Source of the DNA: Lachnospiraceae bacterium
Lineage (GTDB): Bacteria; Bacillota; Clostridia; Lachnospirales; Lachnospiraceae
Direction of reading: 5' to 3'
Length of the DNA stretch: 43,898 nt
Assembly (NCBI GenBank): GCA_024681795.1
Contig: JAILAD010000043.1
Span: forward strand, 1 to 43,898
The notes under the pieces are model-generated. The model was not told the origin of the DNA, did not search any database, and saw only the letters and a program-made list of their open reading frames with translations. Shown here in pieces: positions 8,179 through 15,638 of the stretch. Each line of letters opens with the position of its first letter. Position 1 is the stretch's first letter. Position numbers and translations under genes: made by a program.

Positions 8179-8763
8179 TCAGATCAGCGTAATTGCCCAG
8201 AACCCCACGCACAAAATCAATGTCCCCAATACCATCAAAGTCATGGACAAATACCATTTATTGCCTTTGTTAAATCCGTAGAAATCTTCTCCGCGCTTCT
8301 CTTTCGGCGCAAGCATCACAAAATAGGCATAAACGATTCCGTACAAAATCACCGGAACCATTCCGAACAGGCAATGCGGAAACGCAATTTTCTCTCTTTC
8401 GAATACCCCGAAAGAAATTGCAGCCAGAACGGGATTTACAACATGTAAAACAAAATCCCTGCCCTCCATTACTCTCCTGTACCCGAGTGTCGGCCCCAAA
8501 AAAACAAGTACGGTAACAAACGTTACCATGACGGCAATCACACCGGTAAACTTCAAAATCCTGACCGGATAGAAATCCGGAAAGAAAATCATAAAAACGC
8601 AGGTTATCGCGCAGAATTCATTGCTTAATGCAGTAAAATATTTCTGTCTCCGGACTCCGGTTTCAAAATCCCACTTTCCGTCTTTTAAGAAAAGCAGAAT
8701 TGTCATTACAATCATGTCCACAGCCAGTACGGAATTCAGAATGACGGAACAGATTCGCATCAC
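8179..8763 (-). CDS. Six-helix membrane protein, Pr6Pr-like
   Basis: A 194-residue hydrophobic protein with about six membrane segments and few loops. The first codon is GTG 8763, seven bases after AGGA; an ATG follows directly at 8760, and either could be used. The order of features (a KYFTALSNEFCAITC segment, a central HVVNPVLAA, a helix with PVILYGIVYAYF, and a C-terminal YGFNKGNKWY) resembles Pr6Pr-type membrane proteins, whose function is not established. This assignment is pattern-based only. Confidence 0.7.
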   Translation of the reverse strand: MMRICSVILNSVLAVDMIVMTILLFLKDGKWDFETGVRRQKYFTALSNEFCAITCVFMIFFPDFYPVRILKFTGVIAVMVTFVTVLVFLGPTLGYRRVMEGRDFVLHVVNPVLAAISFGVFEREKIAFPHCLFGMVPVILYGIVYAYFVMLAPKEKRGEDFYGFNKGNKWYLSMTLMVLGTLILCVGFWAITLI

Positions 8764-8803
8764 ATATGGTTCCTTCTTTCGTAAAACATTTATCTTTCTT
8801 CAA

Positions 8804-9934
8804 TCACTTAATCGATGTTCCATGTGCTTCCGCCAGAGCCTGCAGATAATGCAGCATCTCTGTGGAATTCCACCCGGGCGGCATCGCCGAATCGCCTCTT
8901 GCGTCTATTGTAAGACTTTCCCCGTTATCATAATAAACATGCAGTTCCAACAAGGAATAGGAATTTACGAGATCTTTTTTATCCCACCCGTTTAATGACA
9001 GATAATTCTTCTCGTTCAGCATTTCCTGAAATGCCGCAATTTCCGCGTCCGTCATATCAAACGAAGTAACAATGTATGCATCCCTCCAGACCGCGGCATT
9101 CGTATCCACACCCTGATAGGGAACTCCTCCCTCACGCATCTGAAACCGGTAGGTTCCGTATTCAAAACCGTCACGTTCTCCGTTATTCAGATTCGTATCG
9201 AATTCCAGATAGATTTCCTGAATATGATCGGATGTAAATTCCTTTAATGCATCCGGATCGCTTTTGTCTTCTAACAGTGTTTCCCCGTAGGACTGCCCGG
9301 TATACTTCTTTATGAGTCCGTCGAAAAATTCCACGTAGATTACAGGGTTCCAGTTATCCGGTTCAACAGAAGCCCCTCCTTCCGCATAAATTGAAATTTT
9401 TTCACCGCTTTCATAAAGGGCTTCAAAATCGATATAGGTACCCAGTGCGGAATTGCGCTTGGAATGACCGTTCATGGATGCAACATCGTGATCTTTCAGC
9501 AGTTTGGCCAAATTGGAAAGTTCCTCTTTATCCGCGGTAAACTTAAATTCCTCTCCCGCAAAATCCACTGATACCTCAGCACCGTCATCCGATTTTATCA
9601 TTTCATAGTTATAATATCCGACAGGATAATTTGTCGGAGCGGATACTCCGTCCGAAGCCGATACGGATATGCCGAAAGAATTTTCGCATCTTAACCGGAA
9701 TTCCTTCAGTTCATCGGACTGAATCTCTTTCACCGCGGAAGGATCCGAATGATCGGAAACGCCGCCGGTTTGCGGTACATATCCGGGTTTTATCAGATTA
9801 TCAATCATCTCAACATCTCCTTTCATGCAGCCTGTAATGCTCATCACGAAAACACAAATCAAAATGAATAAAAACCTTCTTTGTATTTTTCCGGTCTTTT
9901 TCAATATCCCGTTTTTATTTCTTCCGTACTCCAT
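8804..9934 (-). CDS. Lipoprotein with two related domains
   Basis: A 376-residue protein. A hydrophobic signal ends in the lipobox SITGC, so Cys36 would be the lipidated residue and the protein is displayed outside the membrane. The mature part is two copies of a domain of about 130-150 residues. Matching landmarks are EEL/EI..F..L followed by ASMNG or LSLNG, then ESGEKISIYA or DNGESLTIDA, then PDNWNP or PPGWNS. No enzyme motif is visible and I do not know the family. The start ATG 9934 follows GGGGA by eight bases. It lies 21 bases after the SGNH esterase gene and may share its transcript. Confidence 0.8.
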   Translation of the reverse strand: MEYGRNKNGILKKTGKIQRRFLFILICVFVMSITGCMKGDVEMIDNLIKPGYVPQTGGVSDHSDPSAVKEIQSDELKEFRLRCENSFGISVSASDGVSAPTNYPVGYYNYEMIKSDDGAEVSVDFAGEEFKFTADKEELSNLAKLLKDHDVASMNGHSKRNSALGTYIDFEALYESGEKISIYAEGGASVEPDNWNPVIYVEFFDGLIKKYTGQSYGETLLEDKSDPDALKEFTSDHIQEIYLEFDTNLNNGERDGFEYGTYRFQMREGGVPYQGVDTNAAVWRDAYIVTSFDMTDAEIAAFQEMLNEKNYLSLNGWDKKDLVNSYSLLELHVYYDNGESLTIDARGDSAMPPGWNSTEMLHYLQALAEAHGTSIK

Positions 9935-9955
9935 TCCTGCATTCCCCGTTCTTTA

Positions 9956-10909
9956 TTATTTTAACATGTCCAGGTAAGAATGAACCAGATTTCTGCCATA
10001 CTCCGCCGTTCCTTTTTCATTCGGATGAAGCCCGTCGATATAATATTCCGGGCTGTGCGGTATCAGCTCAAAACCGTCCGTCACTTTAATATTATCATAT
10101 TTTTTGCAGACATTTTTGATTTCGTCGCAGAACCGGATGAATTTCTCAAACTCCCTCTCCGAAAGGTCCGTCCGCCACACCGGCGTTATGCAGGTCACCG
10201 GAACCGTATCTGTGTAAACCTCCCGAAGTTTTGCATAAAAGGCCTCAACACTTTTAAGTGAGTTCTCTTCAAACTGGTTGGTTCCGAGGGATACAAAAAT
10301 CTCATCCGGCCGGTATCCGGGCATTTCCGATACAGAGCCCGCATCGTAAATATAACCGCCGATTCCCTGATTGATAACGTCATAATCAAGCATACGGTTT
10401 GCCACACTGACATAAGTCATGGCGGAACGCATCGGACCGTAACCCTGCGTAATGGAATCTCCCATCCAGAGTATTTTCTTCTTTTTAACCCGTGGTACCG
10501 CGGGTGCAGCGATGTTAAAATCCCGGATTAAGAGCGTGGAATCCGACGGAAGATACAGAATCATTTTCTTTTCCGTATTTCCTCCCGGAATCGGATAAAC
10601 AAGAGTCCCTTCTTTCGGAAGGTCCGATACTTTGGTGATAACAAACGGCCTTCCGTCTACCCAGAGTTCAATGCTGTCTTCCGACCCTCTCCAATAAAAC
10701 CGGTATCGAAACGAAACCTCCTCCGCGCCGGAAATAAACTCTATCGTCTTTGCATTGGATGCATTACACCTTTCAAACCAGTATAAATCCTTTCCGCGGA
10801 AATACTCTTCCTGATTTTTTGTGTACTGATGCGCCATAAGATACCCGTCCGAGGTTTCACTGAACCGGTATGCGCCGAAATAAAAGCTTTTTAACTCCTC
10901 GTTTGTCAT
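9956..10909 (-). CDS. SGNH/GDSL-family esterase
   Basis: A 317-residue protein from ATG 10909 behind GGGAG. The C-terminal half has all four SGNH blocks: WMGDSITQGYG (nucleophile Ser), GIGG, SLGTNQF (Asn) and YIDGLHPNEKG (Asp and His). The N-terminal 150 residues look like a beta-sandwich (FRYRFYWRGSEDSIELWVDG), an arrangement known in carbohydrate esterases that remove acetyl groups. There is no signal peptide, so it should be cytoplasmic. The substrate is not determinable. Confidence 0.88.
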   Translation of the reverse strand: MTNEELKSFYFGAYRFSETSDGYLMAHQYTKNQEEYFRGKDLYWFERCNASNAKTIEFISGAEEVSFRYRFYWRGSEDSIELWVDGRPFVITKVSDLPKEGTLVYPIPGGNTEKKMILYLPSDSTLLIRDFNIAAPAVPRVKKKKILWMGDSITQGYGPMRSAMTYVSVANRMLDYDVINQGIGGYIYDAGSVSEMPGYRPDEIFVSLGTNQFEENSLKSVEAFYAKLREVYTDTVPVTCITPVWRTDLSEREFEKFIRFCDEIKNVCKKYDNIKVTDGFELIPHSPEYYIDGLHPNEKGTAEYGRNLVHSYLDMLK

Positions 10910-10947
10910 TTTGTTTCTCCCAATTCTCCGGCCGGAATACGCTCCGT

Positions 10948-11537
10948 TTACGCACCGGGCAGTGTATGCTCATCAGACATATAACTTCCGAAAATTTCCA
11001 TGTTACCCAGTCCGATACTGAGCGTAAAGAATGCCTGACTCATGGCTGCCGTAATCACTTTGAAAATCCCGCTATAATCACGATTGCCGTAAATATTATC
11101 ATTTCTGCCGGATTTTGTCGGAGGTTTGTAAACACCTCCGGAATCTGTTCTCCGGACAAACTGTCAAAATCATTTTTCAGGTATTTGATGAAATATGCGA
11201 GCATCCATCCCGCTACCACGGTATAGTACATCATCAGAAGATAACTGCCCGCCGTGCAGAGCCACCCGTGGAGGTGCCATTTATGACGGTCTTTTTCAAG
11301 TTCACGGTATCCTTTGAAAATTGTCTTCCTGCTCGCCCGGCCGATGGCAAGTTCCATGGTCAAAACCGGTACCCCGAGTATTACCAGGAACAAAAGATAA
11401 ATCAAAACAAATATCGCTCCCCCGTTTTGTCCGCATACAAACGGGAATTTCCAGACATTCCCGATTCCGATTGCACAACCTGCACTGACCAGTAAAAAGC
11501 CGATGCGGCTGCCGAAATTTTCTCTTTTCTCCGTCAC
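10948..11537 (-). pseudogene. Decayed sodium:neurotransmitter symporter (NSS) gene
   Basis: From GTG 11537, behind GGAG, the frame encodes an NSS N-terminus: FGSRIGFLLVSAGCAIGIGN and WKFPFVCGQNGGAIF, with the Na+/substrate-site glycines, and helices 1-5. It then stops at TGA (11055-11057) after about 160 residues. Just before that stop a different frame resumes the family with DYSGIFKVITAAMSQAFFTL and SIGLGNMEIFGSYM, which belongs well downstream in the family (TM6-TM7 region), and ends at TAA 10948-10950. Some 40-60 residues between the two parts are missing and the frame is broken. The usual length is about 450 residues, so the C-terminal helices are gone too. It cannot make a working transporter. 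Confidence 0.85.
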
Positions 11538-11660
11538 TTTACATTACTCCGTATATATTACTGCTTACTTGCTGCTTTTGAAATTATTCTCAGTTTTTCC
11601 TTCCAAAATGATACCCTAAAAACAAACTCGTTGCCATACTTTCTTTCAAAGTCTGTCATT

Positions 11661-12620
11661 TTATGAACCACTAATGTCCCTCCGGTCCGGTGTTCCCTCC
11701 GAAATCCAGTTTTGGATTGCCAGACTTACTCTTCTGTCAATATCAATGCGTGCTTCCCTGCATTCTTTTTTATAATCACGTCCCGCTTTAAACAAACCGA
11801 CAAACAGGCTGCCGCCTACCGGCATCATTTCCTTTAACAGACTCTCCGGAAATACAAAATGTGTAGCATGCTCATAAACCATACTTTCTGCATCACACTC
11901 ATGAGGAAACTTTGACAGTCTCTCTTCCATTCGTCTTATATACTTCGCGGTATCCCAAAGGACATCATCTTCAGCCCCTATAAGCAGAAGTTTTCCTTTG
12001 ATTCGTTCCACTTTTATGAATTCTTCTTCCCTGACAGGATGCGCTTTTTCGGAATCATCAAAAACGCCTCTGGACACAATCATATCTTTACTCTTCTTTG
12101 CATCAGCCTTCATCTTTTGATAGTATTCCGGATGACGATACACGAAAGGAAGATACGGCAGCGGTTCTCCCTGCCAGGAAGCCGTAGATTCGCCATCTCC
12201 CGGCCATTCTTCCATACCGTCACGTTTTCCACGATAAAATCCCTCCATGACGAAATCGCTTGGCGTCATTGCTATTGTAAGCGTTATCTCCGGATAGTAA
12301 GAAGCTGCAATAAGGGAATACATACCTGTGGTAGAAGCTCCTGCTATACCGAATTTTGTATTGCCCTTTCCTTTCAGATATTCTATGGCGGCACCGATTC
12401 TTTCAACCGGAAGATTATGATGGCTGTAGTCCTTGTGTGCAGGCGAAAGTGTCAGTACATTCACTCCGAATTTCTTATGAAACCAGCGAACACCTGATTT
12501 GGCAACATGATCCTCGCAGTCATCTCCAAGCATCGCCATAATTGCGATTTCAGAATTTTTACCCTCACACGGCCAGTAGCATCCGTAGAATCCTTTTTCC
12601 GTCTCTTTATATTTTTTCAT
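11661..12620 (-). CDS. Alpha/beta hydrolase, acyl-CoA thioesterase/BAAT C-terminal-like
   Basis: A 319-residue protein starting at ATG 12620 after AAGGAGT, five bases downstream of the TetR gene. The nucleophile elbow is GASTTG with Ser96. The acid lies in LLIGAEDDVLW and the base in HATHFVFPES. The core resembles the BAAT C-terminal hydrolase family, but that family's usual GxSKG elbow is altered. There is no signal peptide. It probably acts on a small ester or thioester detected by the TetR regulator upstream. Confidence 0.8.
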   Translation of the reverse strand: MKKYKETEKGFYGCYWPCEGKNSEIAIMAMLGDDCEDHVAKSGVRWFHKKFGVNVLTLSPAHKDYSHHNLPVERIGAAIEYLKGKGNTKFGIAGASTTGMYSLIAASYYPEITLTIAMTPSDFVMEGFYRGKRDGMEEWPGDGESTASWQGEPLPYLPFVYRHPEYYQKMKADAKKSKDMIVSRGVFDDSEKAHPVREEEFIKVERIKGKLLLIGAEDDVLWDTAKYIRRMEERLSKFPHECDAESMVYEHATHFVFPESLLKEMMPVGGSLFVGLFKAGRDYKKECREARIDIDRRVSLAIQNWISEGTPDRRDISGS

Positions 12621-12625
12621 ACTCC

Positions 12626-13222
12626 TTATCTCCTTTCATCAAAAATAAGATTAAGAATACCATCAATGATTGTATCAATGGTCTTTTCATATACACTCTC
12701 ATGAAGTTCTTCCCTGGCTTCAGACGTAAGAACCAGAATTTTTGTCATATTGGCAACAAGAAGAAGGTCCACATCAGGCCTAACACCTTCCAAAAAACGT
12801 AACAGACTGTTTGCAAGCATGCTCTCTTTTTCTTCATCAGGATCAAAATCCGATGTCTTGTGAATAAGATTCGATTCATCTTCAAGTGTCATATGCGCAT
12901 ATATACTTTTCTCCTTATCTGTCAAATGGCGAAAAAACACACGTGCGTCTTCCCTGCCAAGCTTTCGTTTACCGGTCAAAACATCTTCCCCAATCAGAAT
13001 CGGCAGCATCTTCCGTCTGTGATACCGAATAAGATCTGCAAGATACTCTTCTTTATTTTTCCAAAAATGATAAAAAGTTCCCTTGGCAATACCGGCTGCC
13101 TCTGTAATTCTGGAGATTGTTGTATGCGTTACGCCGTATCTCTTAATCAACGGAAATCCGGCTTCCAGCATGACTATTCGCAATTCATTCCTCTGTTCGT
13201 CCGTAAATACTCTGTCCGGCAT
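12626..13222 (-). CDS. TetR/AcrR-family transcriptional regulator
   Basis: A 198-residue protein. ATG 13222 follows AAAGGAG and starts MPDRVFTDEQ; an in-frame ATG at 13300 sits in the promoter and is rejected. The N-terminal helix-turn-helix is HTTISRITEAAGIAKGTFYH, the TetR signature, followed by a variable ligand domain. It is the first gene of a two-gene operon with the hydrolase, and its promoter contains an inverted repeat that should be its own operator. Confidence 0.9.
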   Translation of the reverse strand: MPDRVFTDEQRNELRIVMLEAGFPLIKRYGVTHTTISRITEAAGIAKGTFYHFWKNKEEYLADLIRYHRRKMLPILIGEDVLTGKRKLGREDARVFFRHLTDKEKSIYAHMTLEDESNLIHKTSDFDPDEEKESMLANSLLRFLEGVRPDVDLLLVANMTKILVLTSEAREELHESVYEKTIDTIIDGILNLIFDERR

Positions 13223-13272
13223 AATCGTCCGCTCCTTTCTTGTGACTGTTTTTATATTTTGTTCACAAATAA

Positions 13273-13300
13273 AGTTAGCATCAACTAACTCTCTTGTCAA
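13273..13300 (-). promoter_or_regulatory. TetR promoter with operator in the spacer
   Basis: The minus strand has a perfect -35 TTGACA (13295-13300). AGTTAG-N6-CTAACT (13273-13290) lies immediately downstream, where the spacer and -10 fall. The -10 is poor (TAACTT at 17 bp). A regulator bound here would block RNA polymerase, which fits autorepression by the TetR protein. Confidence 0.6.
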
Positions 13301-13305
13301 TAAAA

Positions 13306-13334
13306 AAACAACAAAATCTATATCGATAGATTTT
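13306..13334 (-). terminator. Second terminator between tRNA-Trp and the TetR promoter
   Basis: A 9-bp perfect stem AAAATCTAT/ATAGATTTT with a 4-base loop. On the minus strand it is followed by a T-rich run (GTTGTTTTTTT). It backs up the tRNA terminator and insulates the TetR promoter; on the plus strand it is also followed by a short T run. Confidence 0.6.
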
Positions 13335-13364
13335 GCTGCTTTTTGAATTTGAATAAATATCTTC

Positions 13365-13409
13365 CAAAGAAAAGACCCTGAAACATTGATATTATCAACA
13401 TTTCAGGGT
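13365..13409 (-). terminator. Terminator of the tRNA-Trp transcript
   Basis: A long stem, ACCCTGAAA/TTTCAGGGT extended by TTGATA/TATCAA with a two-base mismatch, starts three bases after the tRNA 3' end. It is followed by CTTTTCTTT on the minus strand. Confidence 0.75.
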
Positions 13410-13411
13410 TA

Positions 13412-13482
13412 CAGGGGATGAGAGAATCGAACTCCCACCAAAGGTTTTGGAGACCCCTATCATACCATTTGACCAATCCCCT
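13412..13482 (-). tRNA. tRNA-Trp (anticodon CCA)
   Basis: 71 bases folding as a full cloverleaf. The acceptor stem AGGGGAT/ATCCCCT has seven pairs. The D arm is GTCA/TGAT with GG in the loop. The anticodon loop is CTCCAAA with CCA at 34-36. The T arm is GGGAG-TTCGATT-CTCTC and the discriminator is G. The 3' CCA is not encoded. The anticodon stem GGGGT/ACCTT has two G-U pairs at its distal end and the D stem has one, weaker than usual but acceptable. Confidence 0.92.
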
Positions 13483-13486
13483 ATGT

Positions 13487-13511
13487 TTTCGGTGCCTTTT
13501 TCGCACCGAAA
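13487..13511 (-). other. Hairpin in the tRNA-Trp leader
   Basis: A perfect 9-bp stem TTTCGGTGC/GCACCGAAA with a 7-base loop, four bases before the mature tRNA 5' end. It has no T run on either side, so it is more likely a precursor-processing structure than a terminator. Confidence 0.4.
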
Positions 13512-13514
13512 GAG

Positions 13515-13543
13515 ATTATATCATAAGAAAAATACGAACGCAA
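13515..13543 (-). promoter_or_regulatory. Promoter of tRNA-Trp
   Basis: -35 TTGCGT (13538-13543), 17-bp spacer and a perfect -10 TATAAT (13515-13520) preceded by TGA, an extended -10. It lies in the short gap after radA, so the tRNA need not depend on radA transcription. Confidence 0.65.
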
Positions 13544-13568
13544 CCTTTTTCTTCCATGAATCTTTCCG

Positions 13569-14951
13569 TCAGTGAATCAAATCAATTGCCTCTGCTACGG
13601 AATTGACAAAAATAATCTTAATGCCGTCCGTTTTTTTCAGGGTTTCTTCCCCGGTTGCCGGAACCACACAGGTTTTAAAGCCAAGCTTCTTCGCTTCTCT
13701 TACACGGCCTTCCAGTTGGGGAACACTTCTTACCTCACCCGATAATCCGACTTCCCCGAATGCCACCATATCAGGGCTTAACGGAACGTTACGGAAGGAG
13801 GAAACCACGGCCATTATGATTCCGAGGTCGATTGCAGGTTCCGTAACCTTGATTCCGCCCGCGATATTTAAATAAGCATCGCATTCTCCCAAAGAAAGTC
13901 CCATTCTTTTTTCCAAAACCGCCATTAACAGATTCAGGCGGTTATAATCCGCACCCTGTGCCTGACGCCTCGGAATTCCGAAATTCGTTCTGCATACCAG
14001 CGCCTGAATCTCCACAAGAATCGGTCTGCTGCCCTCCATGGAACAGGTAACGATACAGCCGCTTGCATCCTTCGGGCGTCCTTCAAGCATAAATTCCGAA
14101 GGATTTGCCACTTCGACCAGCCCTTCCCCGCGCATTTCAAATACGCCGATTTCATTTGTGGATCCGAAACGGTTCTTTACGCCCCTCAGAATGCGGTAGG
14201 AGGCGTGTCTGTCCCCTTCAAAGTATAAAACGGTATCCACCATGTGCTCGAGCACTCTCGGGCCTGCCACGGTGCCTTCCTTGGTCACGTGACCGACAAT
14301 AAAAATCGAAACATCCATCCCCTTTGCAATCCGCATCAGAATCCCCGTGGATTCACGAACCTGCGATACGCTTCCCGGTGCTGAGGTTACTTCTTCCAGA
14401 TACATCGTCTGAATGGAATCGATGATTACGATTTTCGGCTGTTTCTTTCGAATCACTTCCTCGATAATTGCAAGATTTGTCTCGCACATCAGTTCCACGT
14501 TGTCGGAGAATTCCCCGATTCTCAAAGCCCTGATTTTAATCTGCTTTAAGGATTCCTCTCCCGAAACATAGAGAATCTTCTCTCCTGCATTTCCCATAAA
14601 TCTGCAGGTCTGCAAAAGAAGCGTCGATTTTCCGATTCCCGGATCGCCGCCGACCAGCGTAAGGGACCCCGGTACCACTCCGCCTCCCAGAACACGGTCC
14701 AGTTCCTTCATTCCGGTGGAAATTTTACTTTCCTCTTCCAGGGAAATCTGCGAAACGGATGCCACAACGGTCTCTCCCTTCGTCAGGGCTTCCTTTGTAC
14801 TCTTAATCGAAGAAGCCGTACCGGAAATACGCTCTTCCACCATCGTATTCCATTCCCTGCAGGCCGGACACTGTCCCACCCATTTCGGAGACTCGTATCC
14901 GCACTCGTTGCAGAAAAAAACCGTTTTTGTTTTCATTTTGGATGTTGCCAT
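13569..14951 (-). CDS. radA: DNA repair protein RadA
   Basis: A 460-residue protein, normal length. The N-terminal C4 zinc finger has Cys14, 17, 28 and 31. A RecA-like ATPase follows, with Walker A GGDPGIGKST at about 101-110 and Walker B IVIIDSIQT. The RadA-specific KNRFG motif is at 259-263, and the C-terminal Lon-protease-like domain includes GGIKVTEPAIDLG. RadA promotes branch migration and processing of recombination intermediates in the cytoplasm. The start ATG 14951 is preceded by GAGGGA. Confidence 0.97.
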   Translation of the reverse strand: MATSKMKTKTVFFCNECGYESPKWVGQCPACREWNTMVEERISGTASSIKSTKEALTKGETVVASVSQISLEEESKISTGMKELDRVLGGGVVPGSLTLVGGDPGIGKSTLLLQTCRFMGNAGEKILYVSGEESLKQIKIRALRIGEFSDNVELMCETNLAIIEEVIRKKQPKIVIIDSIQTMYLEEVTSAPGSVSQVRESTGILMRIAKGMDVSIFIVGHVTKEGTVAGPRVLEHMVDTVLYFEGDRHASYRILRGVKNRFGSTNEIGVFEMRGEGLVEVANPSEFMLEGRPKDASGCIVTCSMEGSRPILVEIQALVCRTNFGIPRRQAQGADYNRLNLLMAVLEKRMGLSLGECDAYLNIAGGIKVTEPAIDLGIIMAVVSSFRNVPLSPDMVAFGEVGLSGEVRSVPQLEGRVREAKKLGFKTCVVPATGEETLKKTDGIKIIFVNSVAEAIDLIH

Positions 14952-15023
14952 ATATTCCCTCTGTTAAAGATTCTTACCGGTTTTCCCGGTTATAATCCGG
15001 AAAAAACATGCCTTTGAATGACG

Positions 15024-15046
15024 AATGCGGGACTTTTATCCCGCAT
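15024..15046 (-). terminator. Hairpin between the endosialidase-like gene and radA
   Basis: An 8-bp perfect stem ATGCGGGA/TCCCGCAT with a 6-base loop. It has no convincing T run on either strand, so termination is uncertain. A looser inverted repeat, GCAATTTAA/TTAAATTGC (15098-15106 and 15128-15136), lies between it and the gene. Confidence 0.35.
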
Positions 15047-15152
15047 CCGATGATTCCTTATTCAGTTAAACCGTAAACCTATTAGTGCTTTTTTGTTGCA
15101 ATTTAATTGTTTCTGCTGAATATCCTGTTAAATTGCTGCTATTCAGTTGTTT

Positions 15153-15563
15153 TTACTTACTGATCTTCACTTCCACTTCGCCGGCGTCTGCAAGTTCCAC
15201 GCTGATATTAATCTTACCGCTCGGATTGCTCTTTAATACTCCGATACTCTTGCCTCCAACGAAAACGGAATACTCGGTATCCTCTTCCATTCCCACCGTA
15301 ATCTGTGCATCCTGATTGCTTTCTACCTTAAAGGAAACGCCTTTTTCATCTTCGGCGAATTCGGTAACTCCGGTTCCCGGAACGGATTCATATAAGAACT
15401 GTCCGTTCTTTTCAAGCTTCGTCATGGTGGCAAACGTTTTTACCTTGTACAAATCACCTGCATGCTTGAAGTCTTCCACTTTTGCTTTCTCAGCTCTGGT
15501 GTAATCACCGAAACTCAGGGTTCCGTCCGCTTCTTCTTTAATCAGTTCTTTGATGGCTGCCAT
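15153..15563 (-). CDS. Endosialidase-like small protein
   Basis: A 136-residue protein without signal peptide or membrane helix. It begins MAAIKELIKEEADGTLSFGDY and resembles proteins that are often labelled endosialidase in Lachnospiraceae. No sialidase Asp-box or catalytic residue is visible, so that label should not be read as an activity. The C-terminal half looks like a beta-rich domain (ITVGMEEDTEYSVFVGGKSI). The start ATG 15563 follows AAGGAAAGGGG. It sits between clpC and radA. Confidence 0.75.
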   Translation of the reverse strand: MAAIKELIKEEADGTLSFGDYTRAEKAKVEDFKHAGDLYKVKTFATMTKLEKNGQFLYESVPGTGVTEFAEDEKGVSFKVESNQDAQITVGMEEDTEYSVFVGGKSIGVLKSNPSGKINISVELADAGEVEVKISK

Positions 15564-15638
15564 AATTTGGTACCCCTTTCCTTAATAATGCGATAAAATC
15601 GAGACCTTCCCATCCTCTCTTTTTTCGCGTCCCCATAG

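Noticed and set aside
15153..15563. True sialidase activity for the endosialidase-like protein
   Set aside because: No Asp-box or catalytic Arg/Tyr set is visible in 136 residues; the name is a legacy label only.
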